A stretch of DNA of 64,000 bases from Pirellula staleyi DSM 6068. GTDB lineage: Bacteria; Planctomycetota; Planctomycetia; Pirellulales; Pirellulaceae. Positions 28,479-38,004 of this stretch are shown one piece after another. The notes below the pieces were generated by a model. That model was not told the origin of the DNA. It worked only from the letters and a program-made list of their open reading frames with translations, and did no database searches. The stretch is taken from the NCBI RefSeq assembly GCF_000025185.1, contig NC_013720.1, positions 4,836,001-4,900,000 on the forward strand. The letters run 5' to 3'. Within the stretch, counting starts at the first letter, position 1, and each line of letters begins with the position of its first letter. The translations under genes and the position numbers were made by a program.

Positions 28479-30578
28479 TTAGCCAACGCTTCCTAGATCG
28501 AGCGTTTTCCCATATCGCACCAGTACCATACGTCGCAGTTTTGCGAGCTCTTGCGTGGCCAGTTCCGGTGATTCCAGCAGCATCTGCTGCGCGTCGACAC
28601 GCGCCTTCAGCAAGATCTCGCGATCGCGCACCAGGTCGGCCATGCGGAGCGGTGGCAAGCCATGCTGCTTCGTACCGAGCAAATCGCCGGGACCCCGCAA
28701 TCGAAAATCAATCTCGGCGAGTTCAAAGCCGTCGGTCGATTGCGTGAAGGCAGCGAGGCGCTGCTGGGATTCTTCGGTTGATGGCTGCGCGAAAACACAG
28801 CAGAACCCCGGATGCTGTCCGCGCGTCACGCGCCCACGAAGCTGGTGCAGCTGAGCAAGTCCAAACCGCTCGCCATCTTCGATGGTCATGAGGGTAGCAT
28901 TCGGGACGTCGATTCCGACCTCAATCACCGGTGTCGCAATCAGGACCTGCAATTTTCCCGCTTCAAATCGAGTCAGTATCTCATCCTTTTCGGTCGACGA
29001 CATTTTTCCGTGAAGCATTCCGCAGCGAATCCCCTGGAGTTCTCCCTCTGAGAGTTTTTCATACAAGGTGGTGACCGACTGCGCTTCAATATGCTCCGAC
29101 TGCTCCACCAATGGGGCGATAACATAACCTTGCCGACCTTCGGCCAACCGCTTGCGAAAGAAATTCCACCATCCCTCGCGACGCTCGTCTCCCACGCAGT
29201 AGGTGTTTACCTTTTGACGACCAGGAGGTGTTCCCGTCAGAGTGCTCACCTCGAGATCACCAAACAGTGTCAAGCTGATCGTTCGGGGAATCGGGGTCGC
29301 GGTCATCACCAAGTAGTGTGGATTCTCGCCCGCCCCTTTCAGTGCTGCACGCTGTCGAACTCCAAACTTGTGCTGCTCGTCGATCACCACCAGCCCGAGC
29401 TTGGCAAATGGAAGATCACTTCCGCCCGCTGAAGCCGCGATGGCATGGGTGCCGACGACAATATCGATCTCGCCTTGCTGAATTTTGGCGAGCGTTTGTT
29501 TGCGTTCGCCAGTGGGCATCGAGCCTGTGACGCAAGCTATCCGGACACGACTTGCAGCGAGCCGATCGGCAAGCGTTCGCGCATGCTGACGTGCCAAAAC
29601 TTCGGTGGGGGCCATCAGTGCCGCTTGCCGGCCGTGGGCAACGGTCAGTAGCATGGCAAACATCGCGACCACGGTTTTCCCGCTCCCAACATCTCCCTGA
29701 AGCAGGCGATTCATCGGCCGATCGCGCCCCATATCGGCTGTTATTTCATTGATCACCTGCCGCTGACTTTCGGTGAGCGCAAATGGCAGGAGCCGAGTGA
29801 TGCGGGCATCGATCCGCGCATCGATCGGCATCGGAACTGCTGTGCAATTAGTCTCGAGTCGCGATTTTCGCCAGCAAAGAGCGAGCTGCAGGACCAGCAA
29901 TTCTTGGTAGATGAATCGACGTCGAGCCCCCTCTAACCTCTCTTTTGAAGTCGGAAAGTGTACCTCTAAAGTTGCTTCAGAGATCGGGAGTAAGTCGTGA
30001 GCTTTTCTTAATTCATCCGGAAATACTTCTTCAAGATATTCCGAATACTTTTCCACGACATTTTGCACCATGCGGCGCATCTGCGTTTGCGTAATCCCAT
30101 CGGTGAGCGAGTACACCGGCAAGATTCGCCCGGTGGGAGCATCTTCATCGTCGGCAAGCATCTGGGTCCGAGGGTGAGTGAATTCCCAGCGTAAGCCCTG
30201 TAATTTTGGTGCTCCTGAAACCAGGACGCGACGGCCTGGTTTGTACTTGTCGCGTAAAAATCCCTGGCTGAACCACATGCAGCGAATGTACTGCGTTCCC
30301 TGGCGAACGAGCACGGCGAGCAACGTACGTCCATTGCGGAGTGGGCGGAAATCAACCTCTTCGACCACTCCCACTACGCTCGCCATCACCCCTTCTTCGA
30401 GCTGCGAAACTTCGCGCAGCTCGCTCATATCCTGGTAACTGCGAGGAAAGCAGAAGAGTACGTCGCGCGCGGTGCGGAGCTCGAGACGATGCAAATAAGG
30501 CGCGCGAGCAGGCCCGATCCCACGAATCTCTTCGACAGGAGTTGCCAAAAATTGCGAGGGTGTTTGCCGCGCGTCCAT
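28479..30578 (-). CDS. recG: ATP-dependent DNA helicase RecG
   Basis: The 699-residue protein matches RecG in length and domain order. The N-terminal wedge/OB domain (residues 1-180) has [15 protein letters not shown]. The helicase core shows [18 protein letters not shown] (Walker A), [14 protein letters not shown] (DEQH-type Walker B), [10 protein letters not shown] (motif III) and [12 protein letters not shown] (motif VI), followed by the RecG C-terminal domain [18 protein letters not shown]. The enzyme reverses stalled replication forks and branch-migrates Holliday junctions. The gene stands alone on the minus strand. Confidence 0.97.
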   Translation of the reverse strand: MDARQTPSQFLATPVEEIRGIGPARAPYLHRLELRTARDVLFCFPRSYQDMSELREVSQLEEGVMASVVGVVEEVDFRPLRNGRTLLAVLVRQGTQYIRCMWFSQGFLRDKYKPGRRVLVSGAPKLQGLRWEFTHPRTQMLADDEDAPTGRILPVYSLTDGITQTQMRRMVQNVVEKYSEYLEEVFPDELRKAHDLLPISEATLEVHFPTSKERLEGARRRFIYQELLVLQLALCWRKSRLETNCTAVPMPIDARIDARITRLLPFALTESQRQVINEITADMGRDRPMNRLLQGDVGSGKTVVAMFAMLLTVAHGRQAALMAPTEVLARQHARTLADRLAASRVRIACVTGSMPTGERKQTLAKIQQGEIDIVVGTHAIAASAGGSDLPFAKLGLVVIDEQHKFGVRQRAALKGAGENPHYLVMTATPIPRTISLTLFGDLEVSTLTGTPPGRQKVNTYCVGDERREGWWNFFRKRLAEGRQGYVIAPLVEQSEHIEAQSVTTLYEKLSEGELQGIRCGMLHGKMSSTEKDEILTRFEAGKLQVLIATPVIEVGIDVPNATLMTIEDGERFGLAQLHQLRGRVTRGQHPGFCCVFAQPSTEESQQRLAAFTQSTDGFELAEIDFRLRGPGDLLGTKQHGLPPLRMADLVRDREILLKARVDAQQMLLESPELATQELAKLRRMVLVRYGKTLDLGSVG

Positions 30579-30655
30579 GGCGGCAATATAGCAACTTCTT
30601 ATCTCGCCGCGATCACATCAGAGTGAGCGCAGCATCTGTTTTTCGTGAGCCGCCC

Positions 30656-31255
30656 TTAAGCAGCCCGGCGTGCCTGGTAGAGATAGGGATTCAGGGATGG
30701 ATCGTTATACATCTTCAGCTGACGGTAGGTCTTGTGCTTCTTACGTCCAGCAAAGATGTCGTCGATGAGTTGCTGAGCTGAAGCCGACAAATCGTCGTGC
30801 TGTGCCAGGGCGATGGCCAGTTTGCGTTCGACCCCCTCGACATGCTCGGCCGTGGCGTCGAGGCGATCGCGCTGTTCTTTCAAGTGATAAATCCGAAGTG
30901 CCAGGATCGACAGGCGATCGATCGAGCTTCCCGGAGTTTCGGTGTTCAGCGTGGCGTGTGCTCCTGGACGAATGCCGACGCGATCGACCTCGGCGGTGAT
31001 CATATCGTCGAGTTTTTCGATCCAGTCGTTGCGCTGCTGATTAAATTTGTCGATCGCACGCTTCACTTCAGCGATGCGGGCGTCGGAGACTTCTCGGCTC
31101 CGGGCAATATCTTCTTCGTGCCACAGCTGATAGTTGAAGCTCAGCTGCGTGCAAACGGCCGCCAGGAAACCTTGATACGGATTGTCGATCGCGCGCTGAT
31201 GCCAGCGGGCGACCATAGTGGCGTGGAGCGTAGTAACCTCGGCGATGCGAATCAT
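30656..31255 (-). CDS. DUF4254 protein
   Basis: From the ATG at 31255 the product has 199 residues and reads MIRIAEVTTLHATMVARWHQ, then NPYQGFLAAVCTQLSFNYQLWHEEDIARS, RAIDKFNQQRNDWIEKLDDMI, and NTETPGSSIDRLSILALRIYHLKEQ. These segments match the DUF4254 pattern, an all-helical soluble protein often encoded near glycosyltransferase or cell-envelope genes in planctomycetes. The C-terminus is basic (GRKKHKTYRQLKMYND). The frame is open upstream to 31390 but that part is not family-like. It lies 77 nt from recG on the same strand. No biochemical role is known. Confidence 0.7.
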   Translation of the reverse strand: MIRIAEVTTLHATMVARWHQRAIDNPYQGFLAAVCTQLSFNYQLWHEEDIARSREVSDARIAEVKRAIDKFNQQRNDWIEKLDDMITAEVDRVGIRPGAHATLNTETPGSSIDRLSILALRIYHLKEQRDRLDATAEHVEGVERKLAIALAQHDDLSASAQQLIDDIFAGRKKHKTYRQLKMYNDPSLNPYLYQARRAA

Positions 31256-31560
31256 CCATGACCTCGCGGGCGGGAAACGAACAGGAGAGAGTAAAGCAGA
31301 TGGCTTGTGAGCCGAAGTGTATCGACGAGCGATGTTTTGGGGCAAGCTCGCTTCGCACAGCAGCGCAAGAATTACGGCAACCAGTGTCACTGTTACACGG
31401 CGATTGCCAGAGCTTCTCTAGTCACCGCGGCGCTCGTCGGGTTAAATAGGAGTAGCCCTAAGTCCCCTGGGGACAAACGGTTCACGATGCTGGCACGCTC
31501 GATCGATTCGGAAATCGTGGTCAGCTGATTTCACTTTTACCCTAGAAATTCCGCGTCAGA
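31256..31560. other. Divergent intergenic region
   Basis: About 305 nt between two divergent genes. It must contain both promoters, but I see no clear consensus pair and no other structure. Confidence 0.35.
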
Positions 31561-32589
31561 ATGCAGGCTATCATGGCGAGCCCCAGCGGCACGAAGACGA
31601 ACATCGGCTTCTACAGCATCCTGATTCTGACGATCGGTTGCGGGCTAGCACTGCTATCGTTCTCGGGCAGTGGCTTTGTGTTCTCGCAGCGTGCCCCACT
31701 CTCCAAACTCACGCTGAGCGACATTCCTTTTAACGGCGAACGGGCCTACGAGCACCTCAAAACCGTTTGCGCTATTGGGCCGCGAATTTCGGGGACCCAG
31801 GGAATGCTCGACCAACAGGCCTACCTAGTGAAGCATTTTGAATCGATCGGGGGGAAGGTGACGCTCCAATCGTTCGACATTCGTCACCCCGAAACGGGCG
31901 AACGAACGACGCTCGCCAACCTGATTGTCGAGTGGCATCCTGAGCGCGAGGAGCGAATCCTAGTCGCCTGCCACTACGACACCCGTCCCTTTCCCGACCA
32001 AGATCCTAATCCTCGGCTTCGCCGCGAACCTTTCATCGGCGCGAACGATGGGGGAAGTGGCGTGGGACTTCTCTGCGAACTCGGGACGATGATGCCGCAA
32101 TTCGAGAGTAAGTATGGTATCGACTTTGTACTGTTCGACGGCGAAGAGTTGGTCTACGACGATCGCGATAAATACTTTCTCGGCTCGGAGCATTTCTCGA
32201 ACGAATACATTCGCAATCCTCCTCGGCATAAGTACCGCTCGGGAATCTTGCTCGACATGGTGGGAGATGCCGAACTGCAGGTGTTCCGTGAAAGCCTGAG
32301 TATGAGTTGGCCCGAGACACGTCCCATCGTGCTCGACATTTGGAAGACGGCTGAAGACTTGGGGGTGAAAGAATTCATTTCGCGCACGCGTCACGAAATT
32401 CGCGACGACCACCTAGCGCTCCGCAACATCGCCAAGATCCCCACCTGCGATATCATCGACTTCGACTATCCGCGCCCCGGAAATGTGAACTACTGGCATA
32501 CGACCAAAGATGTTCCCGAGAACTGCAGCGCCCTATCGCTCGCGAAAGTGGGCTGGGTGGTCCACGAGTATCTGAAGCGGCTGAAGTAA
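31561..32589 (+). CDS. M28-family peptidase / glutaminyl-peptide cyclotransferase-like
   Basis: The 342-residue protein has an N-terminal membrane anchor or signal (residues 16-40) and a zinc-dependent M28 domain. Metal ligands are visible in order: His138 of ACHYDTRP, Asp163 of GANDGGSGVG, Glu in LFDGEEL, Asp in LLDMVGD, and His in VNYWHTTKD. The single-zinc QC-like form rather than a two-zinc aminopeptidase is suggested by the YFLGSEHF segment and overall length. It would either cyclise N-terminal Gln to pyroglutamate or trim peptides outside the cytoplasmic membrane. A start at 31573 is also possible. Confidence 0.8.
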   Translation: MQAIMASPSGTKTNIGFYSILILTIGCGLALLSFSGSGFVFSQRAPLSKLTLSDIPFNGERAYEHLKTVCAIGPRISGTQGMLDQQAYLVKHFESIGGKVTLQSFDIRHPETGERTTLANLIVEWHPEREERILVACHYDTRPFPDQDPNPRLRREPFIGANDGGSGVGLLCELGTMMPQFESKYGIDFVLFDGEELVYDDRDKYFLGSEHFSNEYIRNPPRHKYRSGILLDMVGDAELQVFRESLSMSWPETRPIVLDIWKTAEDLGVKEFISRTRHEIRDDHLALRNIAKIPTCDIIDFDYPRPGNVNYWHTTKDVPENCSALSLAKVGWVVHEYLKRLK

Positions 32590-32676
32590 CCATCAATAAA
32601 TCCGTGGCTGCACTAAGTGCTGCAGAAGCGCACGCGTCACGTATTTCGAGCGAACCACCACTTTGTCGAGACGATC

Positions 32677-33111
32677 ATGCCCCCATCGATCTGGTTTTCT
32701 GTGGGGCTGGTGGCATCGTCGATCTTTCTTATTGCGATGCATCTGGTCACATGGAGAAAAGCGGATCACGGCGCTCTGACCGATGCCGATCAGCTTTTCT
32801 ATCAACAGCAATATCAGCGGCGCACGACGGCAAGCGGACTCCTGGGGATCATCGGGGTGCTCCTCTCGGCGGAGTCGATCCTGGGAGATGCGATTACCAA
32901 ATCGCTGTTTCTCCTCGGGATTGCAAGCGCGGTTTGTGTCACATTGGTCCTCGCGCTTTCTGATTGGCTCGCAACCCGCAAACACTACGAGCAGCATAAG
33001 CGCGACGCAGCCGCCGAGCATGCCTTGCTACGAGCCGAGATCGAGCGTTATCACCGCGAGCAATCCGACCAGCATCGAACTTCATCGGGCGACTCACCTG
33101 ACACACCATAG
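32677..33111 (+). CDS. Small membrane protein, unknown
   Basis: From the ATG at 32677 the product has 144 residues. Three hydrophobic helices are visible (WFSVGLVASSIFLIAMHLV, ASGLLGIIGVLLSAESIL, SLFLLGIASAVCVTLVLAL), followed by a charged amphipathic C-terminal helix (DWLATRKHYEQHKRDAAAEHALLRAEIERYH) that could form a coiled coil. No family is recognised. The frame extends upstream to 32617, but that part is basic and unlike a membrane insertion signal. It lies between the M28 gene and a dehydrogenase gene on the same strand. Confidence 0.5.
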   Translation: MPPSIWFSVGLVASSIFLIAMHLVTWRKADHGALTDADQLFYQQQYQRRTTASGLLGIIGVLLSAESILGDAITKSLFLLGIASAVCVTLVLALSDWLATRKHYEQHKRDAAAEHALLRAEIERYHREQSDQHRTSSGDSPDTP

Positions 33112-33171
33112 ATCATCGGCGTGCGACTGTATTAGCGATATTCCCCTCTTCCCAACGAATCAAACGCTCTC

Positions 33172-34236
33172 ATGACAACCACCTCGAAGTTGTATCGCAT
33201 CGCCGTCTATGGTGGAGATGGCATTGGGGCAGATGTCACGCGCGAGGCTTTGCGTCTGCTTAACGCAGTAGCGCAGCGTCATGCATTTCAACTCGTACTG
33301 ACGGAACTCGATTGGGGCATCGATCACTATCGACGAACTGGAGTCGTGGTCCCCGAAAACTTCCTCGAGATTCTGCGGCCTCACGATGCAATTTTGCTCG
33401 GCGCAGTCGGTTGGCCAGCAGAACTTCCCGACCATGCGACACTCGCCCCCCTCGTTCGCATTCGTCAGGCGTTTGATCAGTATGCGTGCGTTCGTCCCGC
33501 ATGGTTGCTCCCTGGTGTTCCCTGCGTTTTGACGGGGAAATCGGCGGGGGATATCGATTTGGTCGTGATCCGCGAAAATAGCGAAGGGGAATATGTCGAC
33601 CAAGGGGGCTGGCTCCATCGAGGGACCGATCGCGAGGTGGCGATTCAAACAGCGGTTCATTCGCGACGGGGGGTAGCGCGTATTTTGCGCTATGCTTTTG
33701 AGCTCGCGCGAAAGCGCAAACAGAAACTCACAATGGCGACGAAATCGAACGCGCAGCGCTATGCCTACGTGCTGTGGGATAACCTGCTCGACGAAATCGC
33801 GCCCGAGTATCCTGATGTCGCGAGCGAGCGGCAGCACTGCGACGCGCTGCTGATGAACCTGGTGCGCTGGCCCGAGCGATTCGATGTGATCGTGGCGTCG
33901 AACTTGTTTGGCGATCTGCTCACCGATCTAGCGGGACAACTTGCAGGGGGACTGGGCCTGGCTCCTTCCACCAATACCAATCCCGAGCGCAACTTTCCTT
34001 CGATGTTCGAACCGGTGCATGGGAGTGCGCCCGACATCGCTGGAAAAGGAATTGCCAATCCAACCGCTGCCATTCTCTCGGCGGCGATGATGCTAGAGCA
34101 TCTCGGCGAAGTCGCAGCGGCACGAATGATCGAGCAGTCGATCGCCTCGACACTTGCAGCAGGGCATCGTACTCGCGATTTGGGGGGAACACTCTCGACC
34201 ATCGAGTTCACTGATCGAGTGCTCGAGCATCTCTAA
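33172..34236 (+). CDS. Tartrate / D-malate dehydrogenase-like (isopropylmalate dehydrogenase family)
   Basis: The 354-residue enzyme belongs to the NAD-dependent beta-decarboxylating dehydrogenases. Family signatures are AVYGGDGIGADVTREAL, the Arg-rich substrate loop RPAWLLPGV, VVIRENSEGEYVDQGG, the catalytic Lys in TMATKSNAQRY, and the metal-binding Asp cluster ASNLFGDLLTDLAGQ followed by FEPVHGSAPDIAGKG. The segment LTELDWGIDHYRRTGVVVPENFLEIL, with GWP-ELPDH, is typical of the tartrate/D-malate branch rather than leucine-pathway LeuB. It should oxidise and decarboxylate D-malate or tartrate. Exact substrate is uncertain. Its stop codon overlaps that of the convergent methyltransferase gene. 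Confidence 0.8.
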   Translation: MTTTSKLYRIAVYGGDGIGADVTREALRLLNAVAQRHAFQLVLTELDWGIDHYRRTGVVVPENFLEILRPHDAILLGAVGWPAELPDHATLAPLVRIRQAFDQYACVRPAWLLPGVPCVLTGKSAGDIDLVVIRENSEGEYVDQGGWLHRGTDREVAIQTAVHSRRGVARILRYAFELARKRKQKLTMATKSNAQRYAYVLWDNLLDEIAPEYPDVASERQHCDALLMNLVRWPERFDVIVASNLFGDLLTDLAGQLAGGLGLAPSTNTNPERNFPSMFEPVHGSAPDIAGKGIANPTAAILSAAMMLEHLGEVAAARMIEQSIASTLAAGHRTRDLGGTLSTIEFTDRVLEHL

Positions 34237-34829
34237 TGTGGGCCGCGCGACTTCGCCACAATCTGCTGCTCGAGTGCGAGCAAGCGGCGTTTCATATCGA
34301 GGCCATCGGGAGCGGAGTAGCCACCAATTTTCCCACCACTAGCGACTACCCGATGGCAGGGAACAACCACGGGAAAACGATTGGTGCGCATGACGCTTCC
34401 CACGGCTCGCGAGGCGCGTGGCGAGCCAGCCATCGCCGCCAGATCGGCGTAGGAGCGTGTCTCCCCCAGTGGAATTGCGCGGCAAGCATCGATCACCGTG
34501 CGCGTGAAGGGGGCCAAGTGATCGAGTGCCAGTGGAAGATCGGCAAAATCATCTCGCTTACCAGCGGTGAAAGCAGCGAGGCGTTTAGCAATTTTGGCAA
34601 TCCACTTCGGCGGATTAGTGACGGCAACGGCGGCACTATCTTGTAGCGCAATGGCTGCGGAGCGCCGGCCAAACACCAGCGACGTGAGCTTCGATTCACT
34701 CCAAACGATTGCTGTGTAGCCGAGTTCCGTCTCCAGCACGTACGACCACTGCGGCAATTCACCAGGAAGAGATTCGCGCGACGTTTGCTGCGCCGAAGTT
34801 AACCGGCGACGTTTCGTGATCGTGGACAT
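34233..34829 (-). CDS. ogt: Methylated-DNA-[protein]-cysteine S-methyltransferase
   Basis: The 198-residue protein repairs O6-alkylguanine by irreversible transfer of the alkyl group to its active-site Cys158 in the FPVVVPCHRVV motif. An Ada/Ogt-type N-terminal ribonuclease-like domain (residues 25-105) precedes the winged-helix domain FTRTVIDACRAIPLGETRSYADLA, with the Arg finger in SPRASRAVGSVMRTN. The start at 34829 (MSTITKRRR) removes an unlikely 44-residue extension. It converges with the dehydrogenase gene, and the two stop codons overlap. Ogt and the closely related AdaB-type proteins cannot be told apart from sequence alone. Confidence 0.9.
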   Translation of the reverse strand: MSTITKRRRLTSAQQTSRESLPGELPQWSYVLETELGYTAIVWSESKLTSLVFGRRSAAIALQDSAAVAVTNPPKWIAKIAKRLAAFTAGKRDDFADLPLALDHLAPFTRTVIDACRAIPLGETRSYADLAAMAGSPRASRAVGSVMRTNRFPVVVPCHRVVASGGKIGGYSAPDGLDMKRRLLALEQQIVAKSRGPH

Positions 34830-35079
34830 CGAATGCACGCCTGCTCTAGCGGAGAAGGAACGAACCGAAGCGACGTTTCGTGCGTCTTGAAGGGGAGTGA
34901 GAATATTTATTCTATCGCTAGCAGCGCACGCGGAAATGAGGGCCAGCAAGTTTCGCAGCAACTGCCATACTTAACGCTGGCTGATGGTCACTTTGACAGT
35001 AATTGTGGCGTGGTCCTATACTACCTGATTGGTCCTGAGCAAGCAGTCGGACCTAAGCAACTTACCCACGGAGGCAATC

Positions 35080-35820
35080 ATGAACTACCAGTCGTTTTGC
35101 GACGACTACTACATCAACGTGAGTTTGAGCACGGAGATGGACCTGCCTCAATCGCGTGAGACAGTGCTGCATCACTTCGAGCAGATGAAAAAGCACTATC
35201 CGCGCATGCGAAATTTCTTCAGCCGCGAACGAGGTGAACTCGTTCTCGAGGAAGACAAAGACCGTGGCGACTATCGCTGGACCAGCTGCGAGGTCCGTCG
35301 CATTTCGAGTGGCTACGTGAACCCAGTTTCGGTCGAAGAGGCGTTTAAGCAGCATGCTCTGCTGCTCGATATCGCCCCTTACACGCTGTCGGTAAGTCCC
35401 CTCGACTGCGAAACGCTGAGCGTGACTTATGGCTTCGACTTCACCTATCGCGGCAATCATAATCAGCTGCTGCTCAGCGCTCTGGGAATCGCTCCTGCGT
35501 TTGAACGCTTGACCAACATTCCAGGCGCTGGGGTACTCGCTTTCGACCCGTCGATTCAGTTTGCTGTCGACGACGATTGCCGAACGCAGTGTCGATTGAG
35601 TGTCGAATCGCGCACTACCGCCTATCACGTCCGCACGCGCGAGTTTCCCGAGGAACAAGTGAGTGTCTACTTCACCACTCGACGCTATGGGAGCCTCGAA
35701 TCGGGGGAAACCTTTGTGACCACGATGCAGCGACTTTCAGAAATCGCTAGCGAAATCGTCGACAACCACATTCTCGAGCACGTACTTCGGCCCCTGAAGT
35801 CGACCATCGCCATCAGCTAG
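35080..35820 (+). CDS. Conserved hypothetical protein
   Basis: The ATG at 35080 follows GGAGG at good spacing, giving a 246-residue soluble protein without signal or membrane segment. The N-terminus (FCDDYYINVSLSTEMDLPQSRETVLHHFEQM) begins with alternating strands. Later stretches (FFSRERGELVLEEDKDRGDYRW, SCEVRRISSGYVNPVSVEEAF, SVTYGFDFTYRGNHNQLL) look like an alpha/beta domain, perhaps a duplicated ferredoxin-like or SRPBCC-like fold. No catalytic motif is visible and I cannot name the family. It is a single-gene unit ended by a strong hairpin. Confidence 0.55.
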   Translation: MNYQSFCDDYYINVSLSTEMDLPQSRETVLHHFEQMKKHYPRMRNFFSRERGELVLEEDKDRGDYRWTSCEVRRISSGYVNPVSVEEAFKQHALLLDIAPYTLSVSPLDCETLSVTYGFDFTYRGNHNQLLLSALGIAPAFERLTNIPGAGVLAFDPSIQFAVDDDCRTQCRLSVESRTTAYHVRTREFPEEQVSVYFTTRRYGSLESGETFVTTMQRLSEIASEIVDNHILEHVLRPLKSTIAIS

Positions 35821-35867
35821 CGCATGTCGCACGGACGAGTAGCGCGGCTCGCAGCAAGAGATGCAAG

Positions 35868-35925
35868 AAACGACAAACGAGTGGTTGCCAAGCTCGAAGA
35901 AGCAGGCAACCACTCGTTTTGTTTT
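35868..35925. terminator. Bidirectional hairpin terminator
   Basis: Perfect 15-bp arms at 35875-35889 and 35905-35919 enclose a 15-nt loop. T-rich sequence follows on the plus strand (35917-35925) and, more weakly, on the minus strand. It lies between two convergent genes. Confidence 0.8.
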
Positions 35926-36004
35926 CAGGAAGCTACGAGAGCTTGTGGCTCGTGATCTTGGTGATCGACGAAGCCACAACTGCTATCTCTTAGCGCGACG
36001 CGCT

Positions 36005-37681
36005 CTAACGTCCCCCTCGACCGCCACCACGGCGGCCGCGGCCACCATGCTCGGGTCGGCTGCTGCGGGCTGCGATGTTCCCATCGACGATCGACCCCAC
36101 GGCATCTTCCCAGGTCGGGATTTTCTTATGCAGCGAAAGCTCTTCGCCATGTTCATCGCCGTCGTCATGGTCATCATGATCGAGATCATCACGATCGCGT
36201 GAAACTTCACTACGGCCTGCTTCACTCCGAACAGGCTCACCTCGGCCAGATTCACCTCGACCGCTCGGAGCGCGACGTGGTTCGGGCGATTCGCTACGTC
36301 CCCGGCGCGGCGAGCGACCGGCGTACGAAACGTCGTCCAAATCATCGTCGTCGTCTTCATCGTCGATGCTGCGGCTGGTGGCTGGACGAACTTCACGCGG
36401 TGGTGCGGCACCGGTGGTTTCGCGGTCGCGTCCCCCTCGTCGACGACGACGGCGGCGGCGGCGAACACCTTCGCGAGCTGGTTCTTCATCACGTGCACGA
36501 GCTTCACCAGCGATGGGCAATTCCGTGTCACTTCCATCGTCGACCGGTTCGGCATCTTCATCGATGAAATCGCGGCGAGCAAAGTCGCCCCGCGATTCAC
36601 CACGAACAGGCGCTGGTTCATCGCGGTCGCTAAATCCCCGTTGAGGAAGCACTTCGTCGAGTTCTTCATCCTCAAGCGGTGCGCGGCCTGGTGATGGAAT
36701 TGCATCGCTGACCGGGGCTTCGGCCCCTCCACGTCCACGGCGACCACGCCCACGGCGGCGGCGACGGCGTTTGCGACCCTCGCTCGAATCGTCGCTCGGT
36801 GTGGGAGCATCAGATCCAGCGAGAGGAGCATCGTCGATGCCGTACTCAATCACAGCGCCGGTGGCCACTTCCTCATCGTCATCGACGTAATCGAAGTCAC
36901 GCTTGTCGATATCGCGTTTATCAAGATCACGCTTCTCAAGATCACGGCGCTCGACGTCGCGGCGTTCCAGGTCTCGCTTCTCGAAATCTCGACGCTCGAC
37001 ATCACGTGGTGGACGTGGAGCGCGAGGGGCTTCGCTCGAAACGCGAGGAGCACTTTCAGCAGCAGGAGCTTCATCGCGCCGCACTCGGTCGCGTCCGCGA
37101 CCACGGCCCCGACGGCGTCCTCGAAAATCCTCTTGAAGGTTGGCAGGACCCGGAGCAGGGAACTCGCTGGTGTCCTCATCCCAAACCGACTTCGCAGACG
37201 CTGCTGCGGGCGCTGGCTGAACTGGGGCTGGTGGAGGTGGTGCAACGGGGTGGGATGGAGCCGGGCTAAACCCCGTCAGAGCTGGTGGTGCCTGCGGCGT
37301 CACTGGTGCCTGCTGCAGAGGCTGAGCAGCCAGCATGGCGGCCAAGGGCTCGGGGAGCGGAACAGGTTCCGGCGGAACTTCCAGCCCCAGCTGACCTGCT
37401 AATTGCGACCAGCTGCTGCGTTTGCCAGGAGGTGCGGTCGTGGTTGGCTTGGGCTTTGGTTTGGCGGGAGGAGGTGGAAGTGTCGACGCAATTCGCTGCT
37501 GCGAAACCACTTCGGGCACGTCAGCAACATTTTCAACAGGCACGCTGGCAGAGGGTTCAGCGGCAACAGGTTCGGCAGAAGGGGCCGAGGAAAGTTCGGG
37601 CTGGGTCTGCGAAGCAGGGGCAGCGAGGCCAAAGCTCTCTAGCAAAGAACGCCAGCGGTCAGGTTTTGACGGATCGGGCAT
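36005..37681 (-). CDS. Large disordered, highly charged RGG-type protein
   Basis: The 558-residue protein is almost wholly low-complexity. Residues 1-170 are Pro/Ala-rich. A first basic block (RGRRRGRGRGRDRVRR) is followed by about seven degenerate RD-x-x-K/R pentad repeats (RDFEKRDLERRDVERRDLE and so on), a DDDEE run, and further Arg-only blocks (GRKRRRRRRGRGRRGRGG, VRRRRRRRRRGGRDR) alternating with acidic blocks. Near the C-terminus is a non-repetitive segment, KKIPTWEDAVGSIVDGN, then an RGG tail. The layout resembles the RNA-binding, partner-docking tail of RNase E without the nuclease domain. I infer an RNA-associated role; no enzyme domain is present. Confidence 0.6.
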   Translation of the reverse strand: MPDPSKPDRWRSLLESFGLAAPASQTQPELSSAPSAEPVAAEPSASVPVENVADVPEVVSQQRIASTLPPPPAKPKPKPTTTAPPGKRSSWSQLAGQLGLEVPPEPVPLPEPLAAMLAAQPLQQAPVTPQAPPALTGFSPAPSHPVAPPPPAPVQPAPAAASAKSVWDEDTSEFPAPGPANLQEDFRGRRRGRGRGRDRVRRDEAPAAESAPRVSSEAPRAPRPPRDVERRDFEKRDLERRDVERRDLEKRDLDKRDIDKRDFDYVDDDEEVATGAVIEYGIDDAPLAGSDAPTPSDDSSEGRKRRRRRRGRGRRGRGGAEAPVSDAIPSPGRAPLEDEELDEVLPQRGFSDRDEPAPVRGESRGDFARRDFIDEDAEPVDDGSDTELPIAGEARARDEEPAREGVRRRRRRRRRGGRDRETTGAAPPREVRPATSRSIDDEDDDDDLDDVSYAGRSPRRGRSESPEPRRAPSGRGESGRGEPVRSEAGRSEVSRDRDDLDHDDHDDGDEHGEELSLHKKIPTWEDAVGSIVDGNIAARSSRPEHGGRGRRGGGRGGR

Positions 37682-38004
37682 GAGTTTCCAATGTGAACTA
37701 AAGCTCCGCAGAATTAGCGCGAAGCAGGATGGAAGGCAGAAACGCTTCCGCTAGAGGGCCGCAAGCAAGTGGCCGGGCCAACATCTGTAGCGGGGTCTGC
37801 CGGGTTGACATCGCGGATTATAGCGGTCGCCACGATGGGTGGGAAGTCATTCTGCCAGCAGAGTTTGCAACTAATTTCCACCATCTTTCTCTGACCCCAA
37901 TACCACCCAGATGCGTAGAATCTCAAGACAACCGCTAGCGACCCGCATTTCCCGACCGCTAGCAGCGCTAAAGCTCCCAGGACTCTCTCCCGAAGGAGTA
38001 TGCG
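37682..38004. other. Divergent promoter region with paired CCGCTAGC motifs
   Basis: About 320 nt between the disordered-protein gene and the arginine module. CCGCTAGC occurs at 37932-37939 and again at 37956-37963, 24 nt apart, each centred on a GCTAGC palindrome. They lie 40-70 nt before the start codon of the arginine module, where an operator could sit. The region otherwise shows nothing clear; the ribosome-binding site AAGGAG precedes 38005. Confidence 0.35.

Noticed and set aside
36890-37010. Short-spaced repeats resembling a CRISPR or tandem array
   Set aside because: They are codon-level repeats of the RD-x-x-K/R pentads inside a coding sequence, with 15-nt periodicity and no spacers.
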